Positions 21,670-35,047 of a stretch of 64,000 nt of DNA are shown here, piece after piece. How positions within the stretch are numbered: position 1 is the first letter of the stretch; every line of letters starts with the position of its first letter. Made by a program: the position numbers and the translations under genes. Source of the stretch: Pseudevernia furfuracea (Eukaryota > Ascomycota > Lecanoromycetes > Lecanorales > Parmeliaceae); assembly GCA_022315425.1 (NCBI GenBank), contig JAIUPT010000017.1, positions 434,001 to 498,000 of the forward strand, read 5' to 3'. The notes beneath the pieces were generated by a model. The model made no database searches, was not told the DNA's origin, and saw only the letters and a program-made list of their open reading frames with translations.

Positions 21670-24600
21670 ATGGCCGACGGAGAATCAAGCGCATAAGGCG
21701 TCGCAAGAAACATGTCAGCCCTAGCAGTTTCAGCGGCTGACCCCCTCGAAGGGAGAAGCGCTTTTCCCCTAAACTTCATTGTCATTTTGAAGTTCAATCT
21801 GGGATATCGTCGATGAAAGTAGAATATCAACAATTGATTGATGCTCAACAACCTTGTTCTCTTTAATGCGATCACCAGTCATAGAGTCTGCACCGCTATC
21901 TTCCATCGCCTCGAGAATAACGATCGCGAACTCGTCGAAGTCGAATTCGACGATAAAGACCCTCAGGCCATGCTCGATGCCCTAATCAAGAACTATTAGT
22001 CTAAGAGCACGGGTCTCTACAGGGAACTGATACGTCGAATATTCGATCTCACCCTTGAAGAAGAGGGAGTTCGTCAATATAAAAAGAACTTTCGTAAGAT
22101 CACCTTCGACATCATCAGCCTCCATAAATCCCTCGTCATTTCGAAGTCTCTGCGAATTCTAATTTTCCTCATGAGACTTGACGACTCTTACGACATGTTC
22201 GAGTCAAGTTACACTCAAAATCATGATCTCTTTGAGAACAAGTTCGTCAAGTTTCAAGAGGTTATCGTGGTCGTCGTGAACGAAGAAGTCAGGATCTCCT
22301 TCAAAGAAGAAGAACTGATCATATATATCGTTCGCAACGATAAGAGCAAAGGCAAACAAGCTGCTTTCAATAACCTCGACGACTCTAACATCAACCGTGA
22401 GACCTGCTCTTCGTGTAAGGCAGCTAATCGCAAATTCAGACATTCCCCTATCAAATGCTGAATCAAGTTCTCTTATCTCAAGTCTGAGAAATTCATAACG
22501 AAAGAGAAAAAGAAGAAGAAGACAAAGGTCTTCGACTTCGAGAATAAATTCTCAAGCAACAAGCGCAAGCGCATCGAAGAGACGTCTTTTAATGTCTCTG
22601 CTTCAAGAGAGAACGATTATCTCAATGTCAACTATATCTTTCTGAAGGAACTGGACTCCACCATGCACTATTCGAATGTCAACTCGAACGACTTCAATAT
22701 CCTCGATGCGGCTGATGATCAAGTCATTAATCTGATCGTCACGAAAGCTCTCGAACATAGTCTCATGACTGCGGATTTCGTGAATCTTCTTACTCGAGTC
22801 GTCGTAGATTCAGACTGCTCTCGTTATTCTTTCGCGGATCGTTCGATGTTCATCACCTACGAAAAGATTTACTCTCGATCGATCAAGGGCATCGAAGGAA
22901 GCGAAGTGCAGTCTCAAGACTGTGATATTATTAGTCTCGACTGTGTGATCAGAAAAGAGTGTGTGACAGTCACTCTACGAAATGTCTTATATGTGCTCGA
23001 TATAAACGTCAATCTTCTCTCGATCGATAAACTTCTAAACTTCGACATCGCTGTCTCCTTTTATAAGACAGAGTGCACTCTCATCAAGAACGATCTGAAG
23101 CTTATCGATACTCGTAATCGTGATCTCTTCTTTTTGAATCTCTAATAGAGTCGAAATAGTGCTCTGATCGTCTATAGTGTGCCCTCGAATCTCATTCATC
23201 AACTCTAATATGCTCGCATGGGTTATTTGAGTCAGAACAATCTGAACAAGCTCTCAAATATGATCGTTGAGGTGGACTTTATCAAGGACATTGCGAAGGA
23301 GTACATCTGCGAATGTTATGTTATGGGACGTCAGAAGACTATCTCTTATGATAGTCTCACAGAGTCAGAAACGCAGTCTGACGAATTTGTTTATAGTGAT
23401 CTCGTAGGGCCTCTGTCCCCTACTGAATTCAATGACTGCAGATACTTTGTGACATTCAAGAATAATTTCACCTCCTACTCTGAAGTGTACTGCATTCGCC
23501 ATAAGAGTGAAACGTTTGTCATGTTCTTACGTTTCAAAGCCTTTCTAGAGTCACGAGACTATAAGATCTATCGCATTCGCCTCGACAATGGGGGAGAGTA
23601 TATGTTCAAGGCCTTCTTGAATTATCTCCTTCAGTGCGAAATCAGACAGGAGCCCACTGTACCTGGAAACCTCGAAATGAACGGGGCGGCCGAACGTTTT
23701 GAGCAGACCTTGCTGTATAAGATGCATCCCATACTGCTAAGTTCCCAGCTCAACAAGTCTTTCTGACCTGAAATCGTGACCACCACCAATTATTTGATGT
23801 TGCGATCCCCCAACGTTCGAACCATTGCAACGTCATTTGAGACTTTTCATCATCGAAAGCCCATTTTATTTCATCTGCGAACGATTGATTCCATCGCCTA
23901 TGCGTTGAAGCGTATTCAAAAGAAACTCGTGAATAAAAGCGAAAAGTGTGTTCTTCTGGGATATGAAGGGAAGTTCATTTTCCGCCTATATAATCTCATC
24001 AAGAAGAAGATCATTCGAGTCAATAATGTTCACTTCGTTGAGAAGCGTCCCTTGGTTGTGAACCTCGAAGGAAAAACGAACGCCCATAAGTCCTCGATCA
24101 AGCGATAACGTCTTCATGTATCAGCATCCGCTGTAGAGAAGGCACTTGATGAACAGCGTATTACTAACATTTCGAAAGACATTGTTCTCATCATGAAGCC
24201 CTCAACGACTGCATCTGCATCTGCAATAAACAGATCAAGATCAAATTTCTCATAATCAGCTGAAAAGCAGGCGTCTACATCAAAGCCCTCGTCCCCCGCA
24301 CGAGCCGTATCATCGATCGCGTTCGCGCGGGCCTCTCGGTCAATTGCTGCATTATCAGCTGTCGAAAGAATAACTCGTTTCCTCACTGTCGTCGAAATGG
24401 TTCGCGAAGACCCCGAGCTAAGTGCGATTCAAAGGGTACTCCTTGACCATCTCGACACTACGATTTCGAATCTGCGAGATCTATCACCTGACCCTCTCTC
24501 GGGGATATTCGCGGCCTTTGCGTTACTGACGAATCATGTCAATAAGTCGAATATTTTCGAGCCGACGACCTATCAACAGGTCATTTCCAATCAACTCTCT

Positions 24601-26133
24601 CGTATGCACTGAGAGCTCGCCATGCAAGACGAATACAAATCTCTCATGGACAACAATACTTGATGCCTGATCCAGGCGCCTTCAGATGCTTATATTCTGA
24701 GAGGTCGCTGAGTCTACATCGTGAAGCGAGGCCTCGCTGAGGAAGTCACTCGCTACAAGGCTCGCTGAGTGATTCGAGGTTTCGAACAGCAGAAGGGTCG
24801 TGACTATCATGACACGTTCGCCTCAGTGATCAAGTTCATGAGTTATAAGGCGATCTTTGCCCTGACAGCGGCCCTGAACTAAAACGTGAAACAAATGAAC
24901 GTCAAAACCGTCTTTCTCTACGATAACGTTCAAGAGACGATTTATGTGCGACAGCCCGATGATTTCAGCAAGAACGACATCAAAGTTTACAAGCTGAATA
25001 AGACTCTCTATGAACTCAAGCAATCTCTCAGAATTTGATATCAGCACTTCTCGAAGTACATGAAGAAACTCGAATTAATACTTATCGAATCGAACGAGAG
25101 TGTCTTTATGAACGTCAAGAAGGGCATCACTGTAGCCCTCTATGTGAACGATGTATTAATCATCGACCTCAGCAAAATCGGCATTCAGCGCATCAAAAAG
25201 GCCCTCAATGGCAAGTTTCACATGTTCGACTTGGGACCTTGCGTCTATTATTTAGACATGATCGTCAAAAGGGACCGTGTCGTCGACATTCTTCGCCTGG
25301 GACAAGCAGTCTATGTCACTCGTTTCTTGAAGCATTTCAACTGCTGAAGTCTTAATCCAGTCTTCACGCCTCTGAAAATCAGTCGCAAGCTACAACCTGC
25401 GGGAGAGGGCTATGTTGCCCCGAGAAAGCTGTGCGAGGATTATCAATTCGCCGTGGGATCCCTCATGTATATTATGCTAAAAACTCGTCCTGATATCGCC
25501 TATGCTGTCTCTCTTGTCAGTCGCTATTCAGTCAACCCGACTCAGGCACACTGGAATGCAGTGATCCGAATCTTTCGATATCTTAAAGGCACGGTGCACT
25601 ACGAACTCGTGTACAAAGGATCCCTTCAAGCCCTCACCGGGTACACCGATTTCGATTGGGCTGACGACTCGACCCGGAGGTCTACCTTCGGCTACCTATT
25701 CAACGTCGATAGCGGCGCCATCAGCTGGTCATCAAAGCGCCAAGTCATCGTCGCGTTATTCACTTGCGAAGCCGAGTATATCGGTCAAACGTTGACTATC
25801 AAAGAAGTCATTTGGCTAAAAACTCTCCTCAATCAACTCCTGCGGCCCCGGGACTCTGACCCGAAGATCATCATAATCTTCGGCGACAATCAGGGCGCAA
25901 TTGCCCTCGTCAAGAACGCTCAGTTCCATGCTCGCATCAAGCACATTGACATCGCTCATTATTTCGTGCGTGAAAAAGTCAATGACGACATCGTGAACAT
26001 GCAATTCGTACCCACGGATAAACAAATGACCGACGGTCTCATCAAAGCCCTCTGCCTCGACAAATTCGTTGCCTTTCGCGATGCCCTTGGGGTGAAATCA
26101 GCCTCAGAACATCCTCTCAGCGTCAAAGACTAA
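21670..26133 (+). pseudogene. Gag-Pol polyprotein of copia copy A, broken by stops
   Basis: From the ATG at 21670 to the TAA at 26131-26133 all domains lie in one frame of about 1,490 codons. Gag has a variant zinc knuckle CSSC-x8-H-x4-C ending near 22,461. The protease at about 22,795-23,145 has DSD where DSG is expected, then VTLRNVLYVLD and NLLSIDKLL. The integrase at about 23,200-24,110 shows C-x2-C (CECYVMGRQ) and its catalytic Asp (YSDLVGP), Asp (RLDNGGEY) and Glu (NGAAERFEQT). RT at about 24,620-25,350 has YVND in place of YVDD (25,141-25,152). RNase H follows to the end with TDFDWADD and FGDNQ. Most stops are Trp codons changed to TGA or TAG, or Gln codons changed to TAA or TAG. Confidence 0.9.
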
Positions 26134-26384
26134 CCCTCAGCGCTCTTGCTTCTAACCTGAAGTCGTCAGTTCCAGGGGAGTGACGCTATTCACCTTGCCT
26201 GTGAACGCCAGATCTTCGATTTTCTTCCACTGCTTCTTGTTCCACCCCCTCATGTATTCACCGACCTCGTTTTGATAGAAATTGAGTGTGCACCAGGTCT
26301 ATTTCAAAGAAAACTTTCAAAAAACCGCCTTTTTTCGGAAAATGGAAGTTTTGTATGAAGGACCAGAACGGATTTTTACATATC

Positions 26385-26450
26385 TTCGAATTTGACATAG
26401 TCGTTTTCAGAACTTGGTTCGAATTTGACATAGTCGTTTTCAGAACTTGG
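26385..26450 (+). repeat. Duplicated 33-bp unit in the copia 3' UTR
   Basis: Two adjacent exact copies of a 33-bp unit beginning TTCGAATTTGACATAGTCG, at 26385-26417 and 26418-26450. It is conserved in the left fragment (about 837-902), in B (about 19,084-19,149, reverse) and in D (about 43,887-43,952). Confidence 0.85.
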
Positions 26451-26550
26451 TTTCTTCACTTTTGTGAACCGGACTTCGCGCTAACCCGATTGAGGTTTTT
26501 TGCGTCGCGAAGTGCGAAAATCGTGTTTTCGCATTTTTGAGTATGCGAGC

Positions 26551-26559
26551 GAAGGGGAG
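26551..26559 (+). promoter_or_regulatory. Polypurine tract of copy A
   Basis: GAAGGGGAG directly precedes the 3' LTR and is the expected plus-strand DNA primer. It is identical in copy D and in the left fragment. Confidence 0.85.
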
Positions 26560-26682
26560 TGTCAAAATTCGGGTCACGTGACATGGTCACGTGATGCGCT
26601 AAGGCGCATCCTCATAGTCGCTCTTTACTCTCGTAGCATTCTATAGTTTTACAACTAAGTGTCCTATCACCTATTCTTGACA
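26560..26682 (+). repeat. copia 3' LTR of copy A
   Basis: 123 bp. It matches the 5' LTR except for one added T near 26,650 and a C-to-T change in CCTACCACC. GAATT follows directly. Confidence 0.93.
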
Positions 26683-29600
26683 GAATTAAGACTTTAGTAG
26701 TTGAAATGCTTTAAGAAACGAGTAACATAGACTGCTTGTCTCAGACGAAGAATATCGATAACACGATCTCTTTTAACGATCATATCTAAATAATAGACGT
26801 AAGATCTCAAGTCGAACATGTGAAACTTGTCATTAAGAGCCTTTTTGATACGCTGAATATCGATTTTGCTGAGGTCGATAATTAATATATCGTTCATATA
26901 GAGAATTACAGTAATATTCTTCTTGACGTTCATAAAGACACTCTTATTCGATTCGATGAGTATTAGTTCGAGTTTCTTTATGTACTTCGAGAAGTGTTAA
27001 TATCAAATTCTAAGAAATTGCTTGAGTTCATAAAGAGTCTTATTTAGCTTATAAACTTTAATGTCGTTCTTGCTGAAATCATCGAGCTGTCGTATATAAA
27101 TCGTCTCTTAAACGTTATCGTAGAGAAAGACGATTTTGACGTTTATTTGTTTCACGTTTTAGTTTAGAATCGCTGTTAGGGCAAAGATCGCCTTATAACT
27201 TATAAGCTTGATCACTAAGACGAACGTGTTATGATAGTCACGACCCTTCTATTATTCGAAACCTCGAATCACTCAGCGAGTCTTATAGCGAGTGACTTCC
27301 TCAGCGAGATCTCGCTTCACGATGTAAACTCAGCGATCTCTTAGAATATAAGTATCTGAAGACGTCTGAATCAGACATCAAGTATTATTGTTTATGAGAG
27401 ATTTATATTCGTCTTATATGACGAGCTCTCAGTGCATACGAGAGAGTTGATTGAAAATAATCTATTAATAGGTCGTCGACTCGAAAATATTCGGCTTATT
27501 AACATAATTCGTTAATAACGTAAAGGTCGCGAATGTTCTCGAGAGAGAGTCAGATGATAGATCTCGTAGATTCGAAATCGTAATATCGAGATAATCAAGA
27601 AGTATTCTTTAAATCGCACTTAGCTCGAGATCTTCGCGAATTATTTCGACGACAGTGAGGGAACGAGTTATTCTTTCGATAGCTGATAATGCAGCAATTG
27701 ATCGAGAGGCTCGCGCGAACGCGATCGATAATACGACTCGTGCGAGAGACGAGGGCTTTGATGTAGACGTCTGCTTTTCAGCTGATTATAGAAAATTTGA
27801 TCTTGATCTGTTTATTGCAGATGCAGATACAGTCGTTGAGAACTTCATAATAAGAATAATATCTTTCGAAATGTTAGTAATACGCTATTCATTAAGTGTC
27901 TTCTCTACAGCGAATGCTGATATATAAAGACGTTATCGCTTGATCGAGAACTCATAAGCGTTCGTTTTTTCTTCGAGATTCACAATTAAGAGACGCTTCT
28001 CAACGAAGTAAATATTATTAATTCGAATAATCTTCTTCTTAATGAGATTATATAGGCGAAAAATAAACTCCTCTTCATATCTCAGAAGGACACACTTTTC
28101 GCTTTTATTTACGAGTTTCTTTTGAATACGCTTTAACGTATAGACGATGAAATCAATCGTTCGCAGATGAAATAAAATGAGCTTTCGATAATGAAAAGTC
28201 TCAAATGACGTTACAATGATTCGAACGTTGAGGGATCGCAACATCAAATAATTGGTGATGATCACGATTTCAGATCAGAAAGACTTGTTAAGCTGAAAAC
28301 TTAATAGTATAAAATGCATCTTATACAGCAAGATCTATTTAAAACGTTCGATCGCCTCGTTTATTTCGAGATTCTCAGATATAGTGAGCTTCTATCTAAT
28401 TTCGCACTAAAGAAGATAATTCAAGAAGACCTTGAACATATACTCTTTCTTATTGTCGAGGCGAATACGATAGATCTTATAGCTTCGTGACTCTAGAAAG
28501 ACTTTAAAACGTAAGAACATAACAAACGTTTCACTCTTATGACGAATACAGTACACTTCAGAGTAGGAGATGAAATTATTCTTAAATATTATAAAGTATC
28601 TGTAGTTATTGAATTCAGTAGGGGATAGAGATTCTACGAGATCACTATAAACAAATTCGTCAGACTGCGTTTTTAACTCTGTGAGACTATCATAAGAGAT
28701 AGTCTTCTAACGTCTTATAACATAATATTCATAGATATACTTCTTCGCAATGTTCTTGATGAAGTTCATCTCAACGATCATATTTGAGAGCTTGTTTAGA
28801 TTATTTTAACTCAAATAACTCATGCGAGCATGTCAGAGTTAATGAATAAGATTCGAGAGCACACTATAGACGATTAAAGCACTATTTCGACTCTGTCAGA
28901 GATTCAAAAAGAAGAGATCACGATTGCGAGTATCGATAAGCTTTAGATCGTTCTTGATAAGAGTGCACTCTATCTTATGAAAGAAGACAGCGATGTCGAA
29001 GTTCAGGAGTTTATCGATCGAGAGAAGATTAACGCTCATATCGAGCACATATAAGACATTTCGTAAAGTGACTATCACACACTCTTCCCTAATCACACAG
29101 TCGAGACTAATAATGTTATAGTCTTGAAACTACACTTCGCTTCTCTCGATGCTCTTAATCGATCGAGAATAAATCTTTTCGTAGATAATGAACATCGAAC
29201 GATTCGCGAAAGAATAACGAGAGCAGTCTGAATCTACGACGACTCGAGTAAGGAGATTTACGAAATTCGCAGTCATAAGACTATATTCGAGAACTTTCGT
29301 GACGATTAAATTGATGACTTGATTATCAATCGCATCGAGAATATTGAAGTCGTTCGAATTGACATTCGAATAATGTATAATAAAGTTCAGTTCCTTCAGA
29401 AAGATATAGTTGACATTAAGATAATCGTTCTCCCCTGAAGCAGAGATATTAAAAGACGTCTCTTCGATGCGCTTACGCTTGTTGCTTGAGAGTTTATTTT
29501 CGAAGTCGAAGATCTTTATCTTCTTCTTCTTTTTCTCTTTCGTTATGAATTTCTCAGACTTGAGATAAGAGAACTTGATTCAGCATTTGATAGAGAGATG

Positions 29601-30371
29601 TCTAAATTTGCGATTAGCTGTCTTACACGAAGAACAGATCTCACGATTGATATTAAAGTCGTCGAGATTATTAAAAGTAGCTTGTTTATCTTTGCTCTTA
29701 TCGTTACAAACGATATATATGATTAATTCTTCTTCTTTGAAGGAGATTCTAACTTCTTCGTTCACGACGATCACGATAACCTCTTAAAACTTAACGAACT
29801 TGTTCTCAAAGAGATCATGATTTTGAGTGTAACTTGACTCGAATATATCGTAAGAGTCGTTAAGTTTCATAAGGAAAATTAGAATTCGCAGAGACTTCGA
29901 AATAACGAGGGATTTATAAAGACTGATAATGTCGAAGATAATCTTACGAAAGTTTCTTTCATATTAACGAACTCCTTCTTCTTCAAGAATAAGATCGAAT
30001 ATTCGACGCATTAATTCTCTATAGAGACTCGTGCTCTTAGATTAATAGTTCTTGATTAGAGTATCGAGCATAATCTGAGAGTCTTTATCGTCGAATTCGA
30101 CTTCGACGAGTTCGCGATCGTTATTTTCGAAACGATAAAAGATAGCGATGTAGATTCTATAACTGATGATCGCATTAAAGAAAATAAGATTGTTAAGCAT
30201 CAATCAATTGTTGATATTCTACTTTCATCGACGATATCTTAGATTAAACTTCAAAATAATAATAAAGTTTAGAGAAAAAGCGCTTCCCTCTTCGAGAGGG
30301 TTAATCGCTGAAACTGCTAGAGCTAATATATTTCTTGCGACGCCTTATACACTTGATTCTTCGTCGACTAT
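26683..30371 (-). pseudogene. Gag-Pol (gag through RT) of copia copy B, broken
   Basis: On the minus strand this is collinear with 21,670-25,345 of copy A. RT lies at 26,933-26,694 and below, the integrase C-terminus at 28,265-27,933, protease at 29,096-28,896 and the Gag zinc-knuckle region at 29,774-29,580. The gag start codon is ATA here (30369-30371), and stops are frequent. Differences from A are almost all C/T or G/A outside CpG. The integrase Glu block and the CSSC motif are still readable. Confidence 0.85.
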
Positions 30372-31023
30372 AGATGCTAAGGGTTATTAAGAAGATTTTT
30401 AAGAGCGATACGTACGATATGAATAGTGACGACGATGATGTTTAAATGAAAGACTTAGTTTGAGAGATGACTGAGACGATAGAGAATAAAGATCTTAAAG
30501 TCGAAGAAGTCGAAGTCGAAGAAGTGAGATTCAGAGAACTTTTGACACGAAGATCGAATAACTTAGTGTCACTTAAGACACTGAGAGTGTCTTCGTTAAC
30601 TTCGAATTGAAAGTCGATATTATTAACGTTCGCGAAAGTAGTGAAAGTGAAATAGATGCTCTAATCTCCGTTAGAGTTCTCGAGAGTCTTATCGATATCT
30701 AATAACTTTTGTTATTAATCTTCGAGTTCTTATATAAGAAATGAGAAGTGCTTATACTTAAATCTTCGATAGATACGAGCGATATTATTAAGATAAAAGA
30801 TACTTAGAGACAAGAAAGATTTGAATTGATCTGATTTTCGCTGAGACTATATCGAAGACAATTACTAAAGACGTGCAGATCTTCGAAGGGGAATAACGTT
30901 CTTCTTATATTAAGTCTTCGACAGAGACTCGAATTTAAAATAGTCGCTTCGATGACTGCCGTCGTGAGATGAAGTCATATTCGACGATAGAATAAAGTCG
31001 AATAACGATAAAAAGAATTCGAT

Positions 31024-31267
31024 GACTGGGCCCCAGCCCTCTTCTTTAGAGAACTTGTGAGATCGAAAGATCTATCTCAACAAGAAATTCTTATTGTTTT
31101 GACCCTCAACAGACGTATACGCGCTCTAAATAAAGATTTGTCGATGACTGAGCCTCAGCTCTCTTCTTCAGAGAACTTATAAAATCGAAAGATCTATCTC
31201 AATAAGAAATTCTTATTGTTTTGATTCTCAACAGACGTATACGCGCTCTGAGTAGAGGTTTGTCGAT
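31024..31267 (-). repeat. Tandem 122-bp leader units of copy B
   Basis: Units 31024-31145 and 31146-31267, reverse complement of the copy A pair with many transitions. The inverted repeats are weakened. Confidence 0.75.
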
Positions 31268-31737
31268 AACTAATCAACTCTGAAGTGTGATCAGACGATT
31301 TAATGCTGAAGTTCAGCCTCTTAGATCGTCACAATTGATTCGATTCACGTAAACGCTTTATTAACGTTGAAGCGATGTACACCGCGAGAGAAATGTTCTC
31401 GTTGAGCGTGTTTAACGTGTCTCACGCAGGGAAGCTAACAATGTTTCAGAGACCTTAATGAAATTCGATCGCACGGTCGTATGACGAGTTCGACGTTCGA
31501 CGTTCGATTAGATTCGATATGCCGAGGGTCGATTTGCAGTAGAACTCTCAGCCCCCCGAATTTCAAAGACGATCATTTTGTAGAGGGCAATGCCCATCTC
31601 AAGAAGATTGAAAAACAGAGTCTCATAGCTGTCGCGACGTTCATTGCGATAAACTCGTGATGCTTAGAGGTCACTGTGGCTCTGGTAGGCATAGAATATA
31701 AGTGAAACAGTCGCCGGACAAGCCCGGGCTCATAACC

Positions 31738-31859
31738 TGTGAAAAATAGGTGGTAGGACACTTAGTTATTGACTATCGAATACTACAAGAGTAAAGAGCG
31801 ACTATAAGGATGCGCCTTAGCGCATCACGTGACCATGTCACGTGACCCGAATTTTGACA
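31738..31859 (-). repeat. copia 5' LTR of copy B
   Basis: 122 bp in reverse orientation, with the primer-site complement ending at 31,737. Its right side abuts integrase sequence of copy C (TCTTATACAG...). Confidence 0.9.
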
Positions 31860-33672
31860 TCTTATACAGCAAGATCTGCTCAAAACGTTCGATCGCCTCG
31901 TTCATTTCGAAGTTCTCAGATACAGTGAGCTTCTACCTAATTTCGCACTGAAGAAGATAATTCAAGAAGACCTTAAACATATACTCTCTCTTATTGTCGA
32001 GGCGAATACGATAGATCTTATAGCTTCGTGACTCTAGAAAGGCTTTGAAACGTAAGAACATGATAAACGTTTCACTCTTATGACGAATACAGTACACTTC
32101 AGAGTAGGAGATGAAATTATTCTTGAATATCACAAAGTATCTATAGTCATTAAATTCAGTAGGGGACAGAGACTCTACGAGATCACTATAAACAAATTCG
32201 TCAGACTGCGTTTCTGACTCTGTGAGACTATCATAAGAGACAGTCTTCTGACGTTTCATGACATAATATTCGCAGATATACTCCTTCGCAATGTTCTTAA
32301 TGAAGTTCATCTCAACGATTATATTTGAGAGCTTGTTTAGATTGTTCTAACTCAAATAACTCATGCGAGCATATTAGAGTTGATGAATAAGATTCGAGAG
32401 CACATTATAGACGATCAAAGCACTGTTTCGACTCTATCAGAGATTCAAAAAGAAGAGATCACGATTGCGAGTATCGATAAGCTTCAGATCGTTCTTAATG
32501 AGAGTATATTCTATCTTATGAAAGAAGACAGCGATGTCGAAGTTTAAAAGTTTATCGATCGAGAGAAGATTGACGCTTATATCGAACACATATAAGACAT
32601 TTCGTAGAGTGACTGTCACACACTCTCTTCTAATCACACAGTCGAGATTAATAATGTCACAGTCTTAAAGCTACACTTCGCTCCTCTTGATATTCTTAAT
32701 CGATCGAGAATAGATCTTTTCGTAGATAATAAATATCGAACGATTCGCGAAAGAATAACGAGAGCAGTTTGAATCTACGACGACTCGAATAAGGAGATTC
32801 ACGAAATTCGCAGTTATGAGACTATATTCGAGAGCTTTCGTGACGATTAGATTAATGACTTGATCATCAGCCGCATCGAGAATATTGAAGTCGTTCGAAT
32901 TGACATTCGAATAGTGCATAATGAAGTCCAGTTTCTTTAAAAAGACATAATTAACATTGAGATAATCGTTCTTCTCTGAAGCAGAGACATTAAAAGACGT
33001 CTCTTCGATGCGCTTACGCTTGTTGCTTAAGAATTTATTCTCGAAGTCGAAGACCTTTATCTTCTTCTTCTTTTTCTCTTTCGTCATGAATTTCTCAGAC
33101 TTGAAATAAGAGAACTTGATTCAGCATTTAATAAAGAGATGTCTAAATTTGCGATTAGCTGTCTTACACGAAGAGTAGATCTCACGATTGATATTAAAGT
33201 CGTCGAGGTTGTTAAAAGTAGCTTGTTTGTCTTTGTTCTTATCGTTATAAGCGATATATATGATTAGTTCTTCTTCTTTAAAGGAGATTCTAACTTCTTC
33301 GTTCACGACGATCACGATAATCTCTTAAAACTTGACGAACTTGTTCTCAAAGAGATTATGATTTTGAATATAACTTGACTCGAACATGTCGTAAGAGTCG
33401 TCAAGTCTCATAAGGAAAATTAGGATTCGCAGAGACTTCGAAATGACGAGGGATTTATGAAGGCTGGTGATCGTATTAAAGGGAACAAGGTTGTTGAGCA
33501 TCAATCAATTATTGATATTCTGCTTTCATCGACGATATCTCAGATTGAACTTCAAAATAATAATGAAGTTTAGAGAAAAAGCGCTTTCTTCTTCGAGAGA
33601 GTTAGTCGTTAAAACTATTAAAGCTGATATATTTCTTGCGACGTCTTATACGCTTGATTCTTCGTCGATTAT
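31860..33672 (-). pseudogene. Truncated Gag-Pol of copia copy C
   Basis: On the minus strand, integrase core at 32,310-31,933 (YSDLVESL and RLDNKREY, so the first two catalytic Asp remain), protease region at 33,087-32,437 and Gag zinc knuckle at 33,180-33,121 (YSSC instead of CSSC). The start codon equals ATA at 33670-33672. An internal deletion removes part of the capsid region. Confidence 0.8.
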
Positions 33673-34333
33673 GAATGCTAAGAGTTGCTGAGAAGGTTTC
33701 TAAGGGCGACACGTACGATATGAATAGTAACGACGATAATGCTTAAACGAAAGACTTAGCTTAAGAGGTAACTGAGACGAGAGAGGCGATAGAGAACGAA
33801 GATCTTAAAGTCGAAGAAGTCGAAGTCGAAGAAGTGAGATTCAGAGGGCTTTTGACACGAAGATCGAATAACTTAATGTCACTTGAAGCACTAAGAGTGT
33901 CTTCGTTGACTTCGAATTGAAAGTTAACACTATTAACGTTCGCGAAAGTAGTGAGAGTGAAATAGATGCTCTAATCTTCGTTAGAGTTCTCGAGAATCTT
34001 ATCGATATTTAATAACTTTTGCTGTTGATCTTCGAGTTCTTATACGAGAAATAAGAAGTGCTTGTGCTTGAATCTTCGATAGATACGAACGATGTTATTG
34101 AGATGAAAGATACTTAGAGATAAGAAAGATTTAAATTGATCTAATTTCCGCTGAGACTATATCGAAGACAATTATTAAAGACGTGCAGATCTTCGAAGGG
34201 GAATAACGTTCTTCTTATACTAAGTCTTCGATAGAAACTCGAATTTAGAATAGTCGCTTCGATGACTGTCGTCGTGAAATGAAGTTATATTCGATGATAG
34301 AATAAAGTCGAATAACGATGAAGAGAATTCGAT

Positions 34334-34577
34334 AACTAGGTCTCAGTTCTCTTCTTTAGAGAACTTATGAGATCGAAAGATCTATCTTAATAAGAAATTC
34401 TTATTGTTTTGACCCTCAACAGACGTATACGCGCTCTGAGTGAAGATTTGTCGATAACTGAGTCTTAGCTCTCTTCTTTAGAGAACTTATGAGATCGAAA
34501 GATCTATCTTAATAAGAAATTCTTATTGTTTTGACTCTTAATAGACGTATACGCGCTCTGAGTAGAGATTTGTCGAT
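34334..34577 (-). repeat. Tandem 122-bp leader units of copy C
   Basis: Units 34334-34455 and 34456-34577 keep the 122-bp period. Confidence 0.75.
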
Positions 34578-35047
34578 AATTAATTAACTCTGAAGTGTGA
34601 TTAGACGATTTGATGCTGAAGTTCAGTCTCTTGAATCGTTATAATTGATTCGATTCATGTAAACGCTTTATCAACGTTGAAGCGATATATATCGCGAGGG
34701 AAATGTTCTCGTTGAGCGTGTTTAGCGTGTCTCACGCAGAGAAGCTGACAATGTTTCAGAGATCTTAATGAAATTCGATCGCACGATCGTATGACGAGTT
34801 CGACGTTCGACGTTCGATTAGATTCGATATATCGAGGATCGATTTGCGATAGGACTCTCAGCCTCTCGAATTTCAAAGACGATCATTTTATAGAGGGCAA
34901 TGTTCATCTCAAGAAGATTGAAAAACAGAGTCTCATAGCTGTCGCGGCGTTTATTGCGATGAACTCGTGATGCTTAGAGATCACTGTGGCTCTGATAGAC
35001 ATAGAGTATAAGTGAAACAGTCGCCGAGCAAGCCCGAGCTCATAATC

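Larger units (their letters stand above)
20182..26682 (+). mobile_element. copia copy A, full length, with target-site duplication GAATT
   Basis: A complete Ty1/copia-order element of 6.5 kb: 5' LTR, primer-binding site, about 760-bp leader with two tandem 122-bp units, an extra ORF, one Gag-Pol frame, 3' UTR, purine tract and 3' LTR. The five bases GAATT stand on both sides (20177-20181 and 26683-26687). Domain order protease - integrase - RT - RNase H is the copia order. It is the least mutated full-length copy here but has more than a dozen stops in Gag-Pol, so it cannot move itself. The two LTRs differ by a few changes, including an extra T in the 3' LTR. Confidence 0.93.
18854..31859 (-). 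mobile_element. copia copy B, minus strand, split by copy A
   Basis: It runs from the left LTR (18854-18975, with the purine tract complement CTCCCCTTCGC beside it) to the right LTR (31738-31859, with the primer-site complement GGGCTCATAACC beside it). Copy A plus one target duplication (20182-26687) interrupts it at the RT/RNase H border. Removing that leaves about 6.5 kb, the same as copies A and D. B is much more mutated than A. Outer flanks are TCGAT (left) and TCTTA (right), which do not match. Either the left LTR belongs to another copy or an exchange has removed the original flank. Confidence 0.8.

Noticed and set aside
24114..24386. Open minus-strand frames inside copia copies (also 25,816-26,025, 27,655-27,927 and 41,630-41,902 in the antisense sense)
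   Set aside because: They lie antisense to Gag-Pol and recur in every copy only because the underlying sequence is repeated. The real frame is the other strand.
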